Assembly (NCBI RefSeq): GCF_003415655.1
Contig: NZ_QRHC01000002.1
Coordinates: forward strand, 558,008 to 622,007
Length of the DNA stretch: 64,000 nt
Direction: 5' to 3'
Origin: Vibrio maerlii
GTDB lineage: Bacteria > Pseudomonadota > Gammaproteobacteria > Enterobacterales > Vibrionaceae
Part shown: positions 9,441 through 19,606 of the stretch, one piece after another
Position numbering within the stretch: position 1 is the stretch's first letter
Layout: each line of letters starts with the position of its first letter
Position numbers and translations under genes: made by a program
Notes under the pieces: model-generated
What the model was told of the DNA's origin: nothing
The model's database searches: none
The model's input: the letters and a program-made list of their open reading frames with translations, nothing else

Positions 9441-11894
9441 ATGAAACCTACTCAACAAAAGAAATTCGACAAAAAAGCTTTTCAAGCAAGCGTAAAGAAT
9501 CACCTAGCGACAACTTATGCTCGCACTGAAGAAAACGCAGATGCACGTGCATGGTACCTAGCAATGGGCCGCGCACTAGCAGAAATGACAACCGTTGACC
9601 TGCTAGAGACTGAGCAAGACCCTAAAATCCAGCAAGCAAAAAGCGTTAACTACCTATCACTAGAATTCCTAATCGGTCGTCTAACGGGTAACAACCTAAT
9701 CAGCATGGGTCTTTACGAGCAGATCACTGAAGCAATGGCTGAACTAGGTCACAACCTAACAGACCTTCTAGAAGAAGAGCGTGACCCTTCTCTAGGTAAC
9801 GGTGGTCTAGGTCGTCTAGCAGCATGTTTCATGGATTCTTGTGCTGCACAAGAATACCCAACAGTAGGTTACGGCCTGCACTATGAATACGGTCTATTTA
9901 AGCAATCTTTCAAAGAAGGTCGTCAACAAGAAGCACCAGATGCATGGCGTGGTGTTGAAGGCTACCCGTGGGAAGTTGCTCGTCCAGAACTAGCACAACA
10001 AATCGGTTTCTACGGTCACGTTGAAGTTGAATACGTAGACGGTCGTGAAGTACGTACTTGGGTTCCAGGTATGGAAGTAAAAGCAATGCCTTGGGATCTA
10101 CCAATCGTAGGTTACGAGTCAAGCACTGTTTACCCGCTGCGCCTATGGGAATGTCAAGCAATCGCACCATTCTCTCTAGCGAGCTTCAACAACGGTGATT
10201 ACTTCGAAGCACAGCACTCACTAATCGATGCTGGTAACATCACCAAAGTTCTATACCCGAACGACAACCACGAGAAAGGTAAAACTCTGCGTCTAATGCA
10301 GCAGTACTTCCACTCTGCAGCGTCAGTTCGCGATATCCTACGTCGCCACGAAGCGGCAGGTTACTCTCTAGCAGATCTTCCTAAGCAAGAGACTATTCAG
10401 CTTAACGATACGCACCCAACAATCGCGATTCCAGAGCTAATGCGCATTCTTCTTGATGAGAAGGGCCTAACTTGGGATCAAGCATGGGAAATCAGTGCTC
10501 ACACGTTCGCGTACACGAACCATACACTACTTCCTGAAGCACTAGAGACATGGCCTGAGTCGCTAATCCAGCGTCTACTTCCACGTCACATGGAAATCAT
10601 CTTTGAAATCAACCACCGCTTCCTACAAGAAGTTCGTAAGATGTGGCCTGGTGATGGTGAGAAGCAAGCTAAGCTTTCTATCATCCAAGAAGGTTTCAAC
10701 CGCATGGTTCGCATGGCTAACCTATGTGTAATCGGTTCTTATAAAGTAAACGGTGTAGCAGCGCTTCACTCTGAGCTAGTTAAGAAAGACCTATTCCCTG
10801 AGTTCAACGAGATCTTCCCAGGTAAACTGACTAACGTAACGAACGGTATTACACCTCGTCGTTGGTTGAAGTTCTGTAACCCAGGTCTATCTAACCTAAT
10901 CACAGAGAAGATTGGTTCTGAGTGGCCAGCGAAACTTGAGCAGCTTGAAGGCATCGCTCAGTACGCAACGGATGCGAAATTCCAAAAAGCATTCATGGCT
11001 GTTAAGAAAGAGAACAAACAGCGCCTTGCTGATTGGGTTCAAGAAAACATGGGTATCGAGCTAGATACTAACGCTATCTTCGACGTTCAAATCAAGCGTC
11101 TGCACGAGTACAAGCGTCAGCACCTCGACTTGCTACACATTCTATCTCTATACCATCGCATCCTAAACGAGCCTGGTTTTGAGTGTGAGCCACGCGTATG
11201 TTTCTTCGCGGCGAAAGCAGCGCCGGGTTACCACCTAGCGAAAGAAATCATGTTCGCAGTGAACAAGGTTGCAGAGAAGATCAACAACGATCCTCGCATT
11301 GGCAACAAGCTGAAAGTGGTATTCATTCCTGATTACCGTGTGAGCATGGCTGAGATCATCATCCCAGCAGCAGATGTTTCTCAGCAAATCTCTCTAGCGG
11401 GTAAAGAAGCATCTGGTACGGGTAACATGAAGATGGCTCTAAACGGTGCTCTAACTATCGGTACGATGGATGGTGCGAACGTTGAGATTCGTGAAGAAGT
11501 GGGCGATGAAAACATCTACATCTTCGGTCTTGATGTTGAAGGTGTTAAAGCGGTTAAAGCAGCTGGCTACAACCCTTACGACTACTACAACGCTGACCAC
11601 CTACTGAAAGCGTCTCTAGACCTACTCGCTGGTGAAGAGTTCACTCCAGGTCAGCCAGGTCTACTACGTGCAACGCTTGATAGCCTGCTTGATGGTGGTG
11701 ACCCATACCTATGTCTTGCAGACTTCGCATCTTACGTACAAGCGCACGAAGACATGGGCAAGCAGTACAAAGACCAAGCTGGCTGGGCTAAGAAAGCAAT
11801 TCTTAATACAGCACTAGTTGGTAAGTTCACATCTGACCGCTCTATCCGCGACTACGTGAACAATATTTGGAAACTAGAATCAGTTTCTCGATAA
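9441..11894 (+). CDS. malP: Maltodextrin phosphorylase
   Basis: This cytoplasmic enzyme phosphorolyses alpha-1,4-glucans to glucose-1-phosphate using pyridoxal phosphate. The protein is 817 aa, near the usual 800-830. The PLP-lysine motif GTGNMK is present with K664, in the long conserved block KEASGTGNMKMALNGALTIG. The DGANVEI stretch follows and the EDPSLGNGGLGRLAACF-type glycine-rich block is near the N-terminus. It is first in the plus-strand malP-malQ-glgB series, opposite malT. Glycogen phosphorylase is the only serious alternative; the position next to malT and malQ favours MalP. Codon use is strongly biased, suggesting high expression. Confidence 0.96.
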   Translation: MKPTQQKKFDKKAFQASVKNHLATTYARTEENADARAWYLAMGRALAEMTTVDLLETEQDPKIQQAKSVNYLSLEFLIGRLTGNNLISMGLYEQITEAMAELGHNLTDLLEEERDPSLGNGGLGRLAACFMDSCAAQEYPTVGYGLHYEYGLFKQSFKEGRQQEAPDAWRGVEGYPWEVARPELAQQIGFYGHVEVEYVDGREVRTWVPGMEVKAMPWDLPIVGYESSTVYPLRLWECQAIAPFSLASFNNGDYFEAQHSLIDAGNITKVLYPNDNHEKGKTLRLMQQYFHSAASVRDILRRHEAAGYSLADLPKQETIQLNDTHPTIAIPELMRILLDEKGLTWDQAWEISAHTFAYTNHTLLPEALETWPESLIQRLLPRHMEIIFEINHRFLQEVRKMWPGDGEKQAKLSIIQEGFNRMVRMANLCVIGSYKVNGVAALHSELVKKDLFPEFNEIFPGKLTNVTNGITPRRWLKFCNPGLSNLITEKIGSEWPAKLEQLEGIAQYATDAKFQKAFMAVKKENKQRLADWVQENMGIELDTNAIFDVQIKRLHEYKRQHLDLLHILSLYHRILNEPGFECEPRVCFFAAKAAPGYHLAKEIMFAVNKVAEKINNDPRIGNKLKVVFIPDYRVSMAEIIIPAADVSQQISLAGKEASGTGNMKMALNGALTIGTMDGANVEIREEVGDENIYIFGLDVEGVKAVKAAGYNPYDYYNADHLLKASLDLLAGEEFTPGQPGLLRATLDSLLDGGDPYLCLADFASYVQAHEDMGKQYKDQAGWAKKAILNTALVGKFTSDRSIRDYVNNIWKLESVSR

Positions 11895-11905
11895 TTTAGC
11901 AAACT

Positions 11906-11930
11906 AAGCCGGGGCACAATGCTCCGGCTT
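11906..11930 (+). terminator. Hairpin after malP, weak terminator
   Basis: A 10-bp GC-rich stem with one G-U pair carries a 5-base ACAAT loop, 12 bases after the malP stop. It has no T run, so partial read-through into malQ is expected. Confidence 0.5.
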
Positions 11931-11931
11931 C

Positions 11932-11989
11932 ATACCAACCCCAATAGAGACTTTTACCACAGAAAATAAGCGCCTATTGGAGTTGGTAT
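11932..11989. repeat. Long inverted repeat in the malP-malQ gap
   Basis: Sixteen-base arms with one mismatch (11932-11947 and 11974-11989) enclose a 26-base loop. The arms contain ATACCAAC / GTTGGTAT. The shape resembles dispersed palindromic intergenic elements of vibrios, but no second copy is visible in this window. Confidence 0.55.
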
Positions 11990-12040
11990 TTAACCCTACG
12001 AAGACTATGAAGGTTTAAGCAGTACCTTCGGAGAAAAGCG

Positions 12041-14221
12041 ATGACAGAACAAACAGTATTAAAACAAGTCGCTGAAATGGCTCGAATTGCAGATAGCTAT
12101 GTCAGTGCTTGGGGAGATGAAGCAAAGGTAGAAGACGAAACGATCGTTCGTCTTTTAGCATCACTGGGTTATGACACCAGCAGCGATGATGCGCTTCTCA
12201 AATCGGCGGAAAAAATGCACAAGAAAGATGTGTTAGCAACAGTACAAGTGGTTCGCGATGAGCAGCCGGTTGAAGTGGAGCTAAACCTAGGTGTAAGTGC
12301 TCGTGAAAGCGAGTTTTCTTGGCGTCTAGAGACAGAGCAAGGTGAAGTATTTGAAGGTTACCTACAGTCTCAAATCGTTCGTGATGAGCGTGCTGAGGGT
12401 GGTCCACTGGTATTTGCTCTTCCTGCTGATCTACCTTGGGGCTACCACACTCTACAAGTGATGCGTAAGCGCCGTAAAGCTCCTTATGAGATGTCTCTGA
12501 TCATCACGCCTAAAGCGTGTTTCAAACAAGACCAAATCAGCCAAGGCAAGAAGCTTTGGGGGCCAAGTGTTCAGCTGTACACACTACGTACACAACACAA
12601 CTGGGGTATCGGTGACTTCGGTGACCTAAAACAACTCGTGGCTGACATTGCAGCTCGTGGCGGTGACTTCGTAGGACTTAACCCGATTCACTCGCTATTC
12701 CCTGCGAACCCAGAAGGCGCAAGCCCATACAGCCCGTCTTCTCGCCGTTGGTTAAACGTTCTGTACATCGACGTTAGCTCTGTTGCAGAGTTTGCCTTGA
12801 GTGCACAAGCACAACAAATCGTTGGTGGTGCTGAGTTCCAACAACGTCTACAAAAAGCACGTGAGTCTCACTGGGTGAACTACACAGAAGTCGCTGAGCT
12901 TAAGATGAGCGTACTGCCTCTTCTATTCGAAGAGTTCAAAGCGCGTCACCTAAGCAAAAACACAGAGCGTGCGAAGAACTTCCTAGATTTCGTTGAAATC
13001 GGTGGTGACAGCTTACTGCATCAAGCTGCGTTTGATGCTATTCACGCTGAGCTTCACGCAGAAGACTCAAATGTTTGGGGCTGGCCTGTATTCCCTGAGA
13101 AATACCGTCGCTTTGAAAATGCAGCGGTACAGAAATTCATTGCTGAGAAGCAAGAAAAAGTACAGCTTTACATGTACCTACAGTGGATTGCTGATGGCCA
13201 AATTAATGAAGCCCAAGCACTAGCGGAAGAGAAAGGTATGGCGGTCGGCCTATACCGCGACCTTGCGGTAGGTGTGGCTGATTCAGGTTCTGAAACTTGG
13301 GCTGACGAAGGCAACCTGATCTTGGATGCAAGCATCGGTGCTCCACCCGATATCCTAGGTCCACTCGGTCAAAACTGGGGCCTACCACCGCTGAACCCAC
13401 AAGTTCTGCAGAAGACGGGTTACGATGCATTTATCAAACTTCTTCGTGCGAACATGAAGCATTGTGGTTCTCTGCGCATCGACCACGTTCTTGGTCTTCT
13501 ACGCCTATGGTGGATTCCTAAGGGTGAGAACGCGACGAAAGGCGCTTACATGTACTACCCAGTAGAAGATATGTTGGCAATCTTGGCGCTTGAGTCACAC
13601 CGTTACCAATGTTCTGTAATTGGTGAAGACTTGGGTACTGTACCTGATGAAATCGTTGATATCCTGCGTGATGCTGGCGTTCACTCATACAAGGTATTCT
13701 TCTTCGAGACATCGGAAGAAGATGGTGGCTTCATCTCACCAAAGCACTACGCTGAGCAATCAATGTCTGCACTATGTACGCACGACATGCCAACGCTACG
13801 TGGCTTCTGGCACTGTGATGACCTGAAGATGGGTAAAGAGATCGGTCTGTACCCAGACCAAGAGCAACTCGATGGCCTTTTCGATGACCGCTTAGAGTGC
13901 AAGCAAGGTATCCTAGATTCTGTTGCATGGCACGGTTACCTGCCTGAAGGTGTTGGTCGCGATGCTTCTCAAGTACCAATGGATTCTTACTTGAGTGAAG
14001 CGCTTCAACTGCACGTTGCTGCGGGTGCATCAACACTGTTAAGTGTTCAGTTGGAAGACTGGTTAGAAATGGACAAGCCAGTTAACATTCCAGGTACGGT
14101 TGATGAGTACCCGAACTGGCGTCGTAAGCTGTCGATGAACCTTGATGAGATCTTCGCTCAAGAAGCGGTAAATCGTATCGCTACGAACTTGACTGAAGTT
14201 CGCGCAAAAGCAAGTAAATAA
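12041..14221 (+). CDS. malQ: 4-alpha-glucanotransferase (amylomaltase)
   Basis: This glycoside hydrolase family 77 enzyme moves maltosyl and longer glucan units between maltodextrins, supplying substrates for MalP. The catalytic residues are visible: nucleophile D481 in RIDHVLGL, acid/base E529 in GEDLG and transition-state stabiliser D582 in THDMPTLRGFW. The length is 726 aa, including an N-terminal domain of about 160 residues before the barrel (E. coli MalQ is 694). A GGAG ribosome-binding site lies eight bases before the ATG. It follows malP by 147 bp and is probably partly cotranscribed with it. Confidence 0.97.
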   Translation: MTEQTVLKQVAEMARIADSYVSAWGDEAKVEDETIVRLLASLGYDTSSDDALLKSAEKMHKKDVLATVQVVRDEQPVEVELNLGVSARESEFSWRLETEQGEVFEGYLQSQIVRDERAEGGPLVFALPADLPWGYHTLQVMRKRRKAPYEMSLIITPKACFKQDQISQGKKLWGPSVQLYTLRTQHNWGIGDFGDLKQLVADIAARGGDFVGLNPIHSLFPANPEGASPYSPSSRRWLNVLYIDVSSVAEFALSAQAQQIVGGAEFQQRLQKARESHWVNYTEVAELKMSVLPLLFEEFKARHLSKNTERAKNFLDFVEIGGDSLLHQAAFDAIHAELHAEDSNVWGWPVFPEKYRRFENAAVQKFIAEKQEKVQLYMYLQWIADGQINEAQALAEEKGMAVGLYRDLAVGVADSGSETWADEGNLILDASIGAPPDILGPLGQNWGLPPLNPQVLQKTGYDAFIKLLRANMKHCGSLRIDHVLGLLRLWWIPKGENATKGAYMYYPVEDMLAILALESHRYQCSVIGEDLGTVPDEIVDILRDAGVHSYKVFFFETSEEDGGFISPKHYAEQSMSALCTHDMPTLRGFWHCDDLKMGKEIGLYPDQEQLDGLFDDRLECKQGILDSVAWHGYLPEGVGRDASQVPMDSYLSEALQLHVAAGASTLLSVQLEDWLEMDKPVNIPGTVDEYPNWRRKLSMNLDEIFAQEAVNRIATNLTEVRAKASK

Positions 14222-14230
14222 TGGCGTGAA

Positions 14231-14265
14231 TGACCTAGGCAAAGAGTAAAATCAAGCCTAGGTCA
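14231..14265 (+). other. Perfect 10-bp hairpin after malQ
   Basis: TGACCTAGGC (14231-14240) pairs with 14256-14265. A second hairpin, ATATGATA/TATCATAT (14271-14278 with 14289-14296), follows. Together with the true terminator downstream they make three consecutive stem-loops in the malQ-glgB gap, which may stabilise the 3' end of the mRNA. Confidence 0.55.
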
Positions 14266-14310
14266 CTCAAATATGATATCGATTGCGTTATCATATCCGA
14301 CGCTAGTCAT

Positions 14311-14335
14311 ACCCGCATTTAGCGGGTTTTTTTTT
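14311..14335 (+). terminator. malQ intrinsic terminator
   Basis: The stem ACCCGC/GCGGGT (14311-14316 with 14322-14327) is followed by nine or more Ts, just upstream of glgB. Confidence 0.88.
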
Positions 14336-14368
14336 AACTATTTTGTAAGTTGGTTATAGGGAGAGAGC

Positions 14369-16546
14369 GTGATTAAAACTAAAGAAAAACTTGAACACGC
14401 ATACAACCAGTTGTCGGAAGCTTCGTTTGCAGACCCATTCGCATTTCTAGGTCCTTTTGTCGATCCAAAGCAAGGCGCATTACGTGCATGGGTGCCTGGT
14501 GCAAACAAGGTTGAGCTGGTTATTGAGGGAGAGTCTCGCGTTGCACTTGAGCGCGAGCAAGATTCTGGGTTTATTCTTAAACAAGAACGCGATCTGCGTT
14601 TTATACATTATCAATTAGCAGTTGATTGGGATGGCACTGAGCAATTAGTGGATGATCCATACCAATACCACGCACTTTATGCTTCTTTCGAAGAGCTCCA
14701 TACGCCAAAAGAGATGTACAAGCACATGGGTGCTCAGTTCATTACGCTTGAGCGCGATGGCAAGCAGATTTCGGGTACGCGCTTTTTGGTTTATGCACCA
14801 CATGCTTCTGCATGTAGCTTAATCGGTGATTTTAACCAGTGGGATGGTCGCCGCACACCAATGCAGCGTCTGGACTACGGAATTTGGGGCATCTTCATTC
14901 CTAACTTGGCTGAAGGTTCACAATACAAGTTTGAGCTTAAAGGCCCGAACGGTGAAGGTCTACCGCATAAACAAGACCCTTGGGGTTTCTACTCTGAGCA
15001 GTACCCATCATTTGCTTCGATCACTTACAACCAAGATCGTTATCAGTGGCAAGACAGTAAGTGGCAACGGCGCCCTGTTACTCAAAAGCGCAAAGAAGCC
15101 CTTTCTTTCTATGAGCTACATGCGGGTTCTTGGAAGCGTAATGCTGAAGGTGAGTTCCTGACTTACCGTGAGCTTGCTGAAACACTAATCCCATACCTAG
15201 TCGATATGGGTTACACCCACGTTGAATTGATGCCAGTTTCAGAGCACCCGTTCTACGGCTCTTGGGGTTACCAGCCTGTTGGCCTATTTGCGCCGACTAG
15301 CCGCTTTGGTTCGCCAGATGACTTTAAGTTCTTCGTTGACCAATGTCACCAAGCGGGTCTTGGTGTGGTACTGGATTGGGTTCCTGCACACTTCCCATCG
15401 GATGATCACGGTCTGGCTAACTTTGATGGTACGCCACTGTTCCACGATCCAGATCCACGTCGTGGTTGGCACCAAGATTGGAACTCGTTTATCTACGATC
15501 TAGGCCGAGAGCATGTTCGTCGTTTCTTAGTATCGAATGCGCTTTACTGGTTCGAACAATTCCATATTGATGGTATCCGTGTGGACGCGGTTGCATCGAT
15601 GCTGTACCTAGATTACTCGCGTAGCCATGATCAGTGGATTCCAAACCAAGATGGCGGCAACGAAAACTACGACGCTATCTCGACGTTGAAGTGGATGAAC
15701 GAAGAAGTGTACAAGCACTTCCCGAACGCCATGACAATCGCTGAAGAGTCAACGGCATTCCCTGGTGTGTCTGCACCAACATTCATGGGCGGCTTAGGTT
15801 TTGGCTTTAAGTGGAACATGGGTTGGATGCATGACTCTCTGTCTTACATTCAAGAAGACCCAATTAACCGCAAATACCATCACGATACCATCACATTCCC
15901 GCTTGTTTATGCACATAGCGAGAACTACGTACTGTCGTTGTCACACGATGAAGTGGTTTACGGTAAGGGCTCTATTCACAATAAGATGCCTGGTGATGAG
16001 TGGCAGCAAACAGCCAACCTGAAAGCTTACTTGGGTTACATGTATGCTCAGCCTGGTAAGAAGCTTAACTTCATGGGAGCAGAGTTCGGTCAAACGGCGG
16101 AATGGAACCATGATGATCAACTTCAATGGTTCTTGCTAGATTTTGAACGTCACCAAGGTGTTCAAGCCGTCACTCGTGACTTGAACAAACTATACCGCGA
16201 AGAGCTGGCAATGCATGAGTTGGATTGTGAGCCGCGTGGTTTTGAGTGGCGACTTCAAGACGCTAAAGACGCAAGTATTCTTGCTCATGAGCGTATTAGT
16301 GAAGACGGTGAGCGTATCTTGATCGTCTCAAACTTTACGCCAGTACCGCATGAGCGTTTCCGTCTTGGTGTACCTAATGCCGGTCGCTACGAGCTTCTAC
16401 TTAACAGTGACGACACTAAGTACCACGGTAGCGATTTCAATGCCAAAGCCATAGTGGAAACAGAAGAAGTAGAAAGTGAAGGGCTTGAACAATCTCTAGA
16501 GCTTTCTCTACCGCCACTGTCGACGGTATTCTACAAGCTGAAGTAA
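14369..16546 (+). CDS. glgB: 1,4-alpha-glucan branching enzyme
   Basis: This enzyme transfers alpha-1,4 chains to alpha-1,6 positions in glycogen. It has two N-terminal CBM48-like domains, a GH13 barrel and a C-terminal beta domain; 725 aa against 728 in E. coli. Catalytic residues are D406 in [10 protein letters not shown]459 in AEEST and D527 in [12 protein letters not shown], one residue offset from E. coli numbering. It starts at a GTG preceded by GGGAG. It is separated from malQ by a strong terminator, so it probably has its own promoter. No other glg gene is adjacent. Confidence 0.97.
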   Translation: MIKTKEKLEHAYNQLSEASFADPFAFLGPFVDPKQGALRAWVPGANKVELVIEGESRVALEREQDSGFILKQERDLRFIHYQLAVDWDGTEQLVDDPYQYHALYASFEELHTPKEMYKHMGAQFITLERDGKQISGTRFLVYAPHASACSLIGDFNQWDGRRTPMQRLDYGIWGIFIPNLAEGSQYKFELKGPNGEGLPHKQDPWGFYSEQYPSFASITYNQDRYQWQDSKWQRRPVTQKRKEALSFYELHAGSWKRNAEGEFLTYRELAETLIPYLVDMGYTHVELMPVSEHPFYGSWGYQPVGLFAPTSRFGSPDDFKFFVDQCHQAGLGVVLDWVPAHFPSDDHGLANFDGTPLFHDPDPRRGWHQDWNSFIYDLGREHVRRFLVSNALYWFEQFHIDGIRVDAVASMLYLDYSRSHDQWIPNQDGGNENYDAISTLKWMNEEVYKHFPNAMTIAEESTAFPGVSAPTFMGGLGFGFKWNMGWMHDSLSYIQEDPINRKYHHDTITFPLVYAHSENYVLSLSHDEVVYGKGSIHNKMPGDEWQQTANLKAYLGYMYAQPGKKLNFMGAEFGQTAEWNHDDQLQWFLLDFERHQGVQAVTRDLNKLYREELAMHELDCEPRGFEWRLQDAKDASILAHERISEDGERILIVSNFTPVPHERFRLGVPNAGRYELLLNSDDTKYHGSDFNAKAIVETEEVESEGLEQSLELSLPPLSTVFYKLK

Positions 16547-16570
16547 TCGTTTGAACTTCTACTTAATTAA

Positions 16571-16598
16571 GCCCAGCCATCGTGCTGGGCTTTGTTTT
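16571..16598 (+). terminator. glgB intrinsic terminator
   Basis: The stem GCCCAGC/GCTGGGC (16571-16577 with 16584-16590) is followed by TTTGTTTT. Confidence 0.88.
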
Positions 16599-16654
16599 AC
16601 AAGCTATTATCAGTTGTAGAAACAAACTTATTTAATTGAAAGTGGTTAGCAAGG

Positions 16655-18016
16655 ATGCCGTATTATCCCACCCAAGAAATCTTACGTGACCAACGCTTTG
16701 GCTTAGGGGCGAGACTTGGTTCCCCAACGTCTATGCCTTTGGAAGAACAGTTAAAGGCGGCTTCTTATCTACATAGTTCGATTCAATCTCTACCGTCGAC
16801 CGATGGTCTATTGCTGAAAGTCGGCGAGTTTCGCCAAGCTCGCGCCAAATTAAAAGGCGACAAAGAAGGGTTAGCAAAGCTTCGAGATGAACAGAAAGCG
16901 TTTGCCAGAAATGCGTACCGCCAACAATCTCATGCTCGGATGTTGCAATCTATTCACACTCCTTTGGGGTTTCAAGAGCGTTTGATTCAGTTTTGGAGCA
17001 ATCATTTTGCGATCTCTGTTGATACTCGCAGAGTATTTGCCTTAAGTACCACCATTGAAAATGATGTCTGTCGGCAGTATTGGGATCAAAGCTTCTCTCA
17101 GATGCTTCTGGCGACGTGTCAGCACCCAGCTATGCTGATGTATCTAGATAACGTTTCTTCAATAGGTCCCGATACGGTTGTCGGAAAGAGAAGGAGCAAA
17201 GGATTGAATGAAAATCTTGCGCGTGAAATCTTGGAGCTTCACAGCTTGGGTGTTACTGGTGGCTACGATCAACAAGATGTTCAAGAGCTGGCGAAAGGGA
17301 TCACAGGCTGGAGCGTACGAATGAAGCCGAATCAAGTAGGCTACTTTTACCACGACAAATCTCATCAGCCCGGTTCAATCACTGTATTGGGTAAGCGATA
17401 TAACCAAGCTGGAGAGCAACAGGGGAGGGCCATTCTTGAAGAGCTTGCACGACACCCTAGTACGGCTCGACACTTGGCAGGTAAACTTTGTCAGCATTTT
17501 ATTGGTGATACGGCAAAGGTGCTGGTCGATGAGATGGCACAGGCCTATTTGAAATCCGATACTCAGCTTCTTCCAATGTATCAAATTTTGATATCGAGCA
17601 GCGAAGCCCAAAATGCTGACGCGTGTCGTTTTCGAACGCCGAATGAGTGGCTGGTTGCTTTACTACGCAGTGTTGATGTTGAAATCAATGAATCCCAGTC
17701 GTTTAAGCTCTTAACTCGTCTAGGGCAACCACCGTTCTTGTCACGCTCACCTGCTGGTTGGTCTGATGATGATAGTGACTACAATAGCCCCTCGGCATTG
17801 GTGCAGCGGATTCAGATTGCTGGGCAGCTTGCTGCCATGGTGATTAAACAAGCGAAACAAAAGGAACAACCAACTAAGCAGCTGGCTGATGCAATAGTTA
17901 AGCACCTCTATGGCGAGCACCTAGATGAACATACTCAATTGGTGCTCTCCCAAACGGACAAGGCTTCTATGCAGTTGTCTCTTGTTTGGCTAAGCCCTCA
18001 GTTTCAATATCGTTAG
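16655..18016 (+). CDS. DUF1800 family protein
   Basis: The protein matches the DUF1800 family by its overall layout: helical N-terminus, the ERLIQFWSNHFAIS block near residue 110, NENLAREILELHSLG near residue 188 and GWSDDDSDY near the C-terminus. The biochemical role of the family is unknown. At 453 aa it is typical. There is no clear signal peptide, unlike its partner. It lies 11 bp upstream of a DUF1501 gene, the usual genomic partner, so the two products probably act together, with the DUF1501 protein exported. A ribosome-binding sequence is present but lies close to the ATG. Confidence 0.85.
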   Translation: MPYYPTQEILRDQRFGLGARLGSPTSMPLEEQLKAASYLHSSIQSLPSTDGLLLKVGEFRQARAKLKGDKEGLAKLRDEQKAFARNAYRQQSHARMLQSIHTPLGFQERLIQFWSNHFAISVDTRRVFALSTTIENDVCRQYWDQSFSQMLLATCQHPAMLMYLDNVSSIGPDTVVGKRRSKGLNENLAREILELHSLGVTGGYDQQDVQELAKGITGWSVRMKPNQVGYFYHDKSHQPGSITVLGKRYNQAGEQQGRAILEELARHPSTARHLAGKLCQHFIGDTAKVLVDEMAQAYLKSDTQLLPMYQILISSSEAQNADACRFRTPNEWLVALLRSVDVEINESQSFKLLTRLGQPPFLSRSPAGWSDDDSDYNSPSALVQRIQIAGQLAAMVIKQAKQKEQPTKQLADAIVKHLYGEHLDEHTQLVLSQTDKASMQLSLVWLSPQFQYR

Positions 18017-18027
18017 GGAGATAAATT

Positions 18028-19170
18028 GTGAAGTCTTCAAAACGCTTCTTTCTTAAATCGATGGGCGCAGTGTCTATTTCGAGCTTGCTGCCTATACCTA
18101 TTTTTGCCAAAACGTCATCGCCTAACATCTTTGTCTGGATAACGCTTCGAGGGGCTATGGATGGCTTGAGTGTGGTTATCCCACATGCGGATCCTGATTA
18201 TGTTCGGCTACGTCCCAATATTGCTATTAAATCGAGCCAGCAACTCCCTTTGAACAACCAATTTAGTCTGCACTCATCACTAAAGTCGATACATCCATGG
18301 TTTAAGCAGGGCCAACTCAGCTTTGTTCATGCGTGTGCAACGCCGTATCGCAAGCGATCGCACTTTGATGGTCAAAAGATACTGGAGAACGGCACTGAAG
18401 ACCCGACTGCGACATCAGGATGGCTGAATCGCTTTATCGCATTGAGTAAAAGCGACAATCAAGGAGTAGCTATTGATGCCGGCTTACCATTGATCATGCA
18501 AGGCGATGAACCTATCGTGAGTTGGTACCCGAACCGATTGAAGAATCGTAATAAGCAACAAGAGCTGCTCACTCAACTATTTGAAGGTGACGCCACGCTC
18601 TCTATGCACTACCAAAGCTTGCAAGAGGTGAATGCAATGGTGAGTAGTGAGGGGCAAGGGAAGGCGTTTAAGAGTTTATGTGCCAAAACAGGTGAGCTGT
18701 TAACCGCAACAAATGGTCCGAACATTGCTGCATTAGAATTAGGTGGTTGGGATACTCACGCTAACCAGTCGGGTCGTCTATCGATCCAGCTGAGAACCTT
18801 GGACACCGGCCTAGCATCATTGAAAGTATCCCTAGGAGAACAGTGGTCAAACACCGTGGTGATGGTTGCGAGCGAATTTGGTCGCACCGCAAAAGAGAAT
18901 GGCACTAAAGGGACTGATCACGGCACGGGTAATGTGATGTTACTTGCTGGGGGAGGACTTGGGAGCCTTGGAATCAACAAGGCTCAAGTATTTGGGCGAT
19001 GGCCGGGTCTATCGAAACAAGCGCTTTATAAAGAGCGAGATCTGATGCCGACGACGGACATGCGTTCAGTGATCAAAAAGGGACTTGGCAATCATTTATC
19101 GGTGCCTGAAGCTGTTTTAGAAGAAGTTTTTCCAAATAGCACTATGATTAAACCTATGTCATTCTCCTGA
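18028..19170 (+). CDS. DUF1501 family exported protein
   Basis: DUF1501 proteins belong to the alkaline-phosphatase-like/sulfatase superfamily by fold prediction and are usually exported. Here the motifs LGGWDTH (D242) and the EFGRTAKEN...TDHGTGN region are clear. The N-terminus SSKRFFLKSMGAVSISSLL resembles a Tat signal, but the twin arginine is KR rather than RR; export by Tat with a KR pair is known in rare cases, otherwise Sec is likely. It starts at GTG behind GGGAG. The spacing to the DUF1800 gene (11 bp) indicates an operon. Substrate unknown. Confidence 0.85.
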   Translation: MKSSKRFFLKSMGAVSISSLLPIPIFAKTSSPNIFVWITLRGAMDGLSVVIPHADPDYVRLRPNIAIKSSQQLPLNNQFSLHSSLKSIHPWFKQGQLSFVHACATPYRKRSHFDGQKILENGTEDPTATSGWLNRFIALSKSDNQGVAIDAGLPLIMQGDEPIVSWYPNRLKNRNKQQELLTQLFEGDATLSMHYQSLQEVNAMVSSEGQGKAFKSLCAKTGELLTATNGPNIAALELGGWDTHANQSGRLSIQLRTLDTGLASLKVSLGEQWSNTVVMVASEFGRTAKENGTKGTDHGTGNVMLLAGGGLGSLGINKAQVFGRWPGLSKQALYKERDLMPTTDMRSVIKKGLGNHLSVPEAVLEEVFPNSTMIKPMSFS

Positions 19171-19213
19171 TCCTTTACACTGTAAATCATATAAAAACTA
19201 AAAGGTTACATTC

Positions 19214-19600
19214 ATGGTTACTGCGCTATACGCTGCTTTTCTTTCATTGCTGATTATCTACCTCACTGTGCAAGTGATTAAACAACGCCGAGCGAATTTG
19301 GTTTCCTATGCAGATGGAGGGGTGGAAGAGCTACAAATAGCACGCTCGGCTCATAGCAATGCCGTAGAGATGATTCCTATCACTTTAATTATGATGGGCT
19401 TTGCTGAGTTTAATGGTACGCCGCTATGGCTCATTCATATTGTTGGGGTAGCATTTTGCATTGGTCGAGTTATGCATGCCAAAGCTGTGTTGGCACAGAC
19501 TTTTAAGTTAAGAAAAATCGGTATGATCCTGTCCTTCTTGTGCTTAATTGTCCTGGCGGTTGCTAACGTCGTTTATCTGCCTTGGTCAAACTTCTGGTAA
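19214..19600 (+). CDS. MAPEG family membrane protein
   Basis: This small integral membrane protein of 128 aa has four hydrophobic segments and the MAPEG pattern (ELQIARSAHSNAVEMIPITL in the second helix region). Family members in eukaryotes are glutathione-dependent enzymes; the bacterial YecN-like ones are of uncertain role. It is followed after 6 bp by another membrane protein gene, so the two are probably cotranscribed. Confidence 0.85.
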   Translation: MVTALYAAFLSLLIIYLTVQVIKQRRANLVSYADGGVEELQIARSAHSNAVEMIPITLIMMGFAEFNGTPLWLIHIVGVAFCIGRVMHAKAVLAQTFKLRKIGMILSFLCLIVLAVANVVYLPWSNFW

Positions 19601-19606
19601 CTCATT

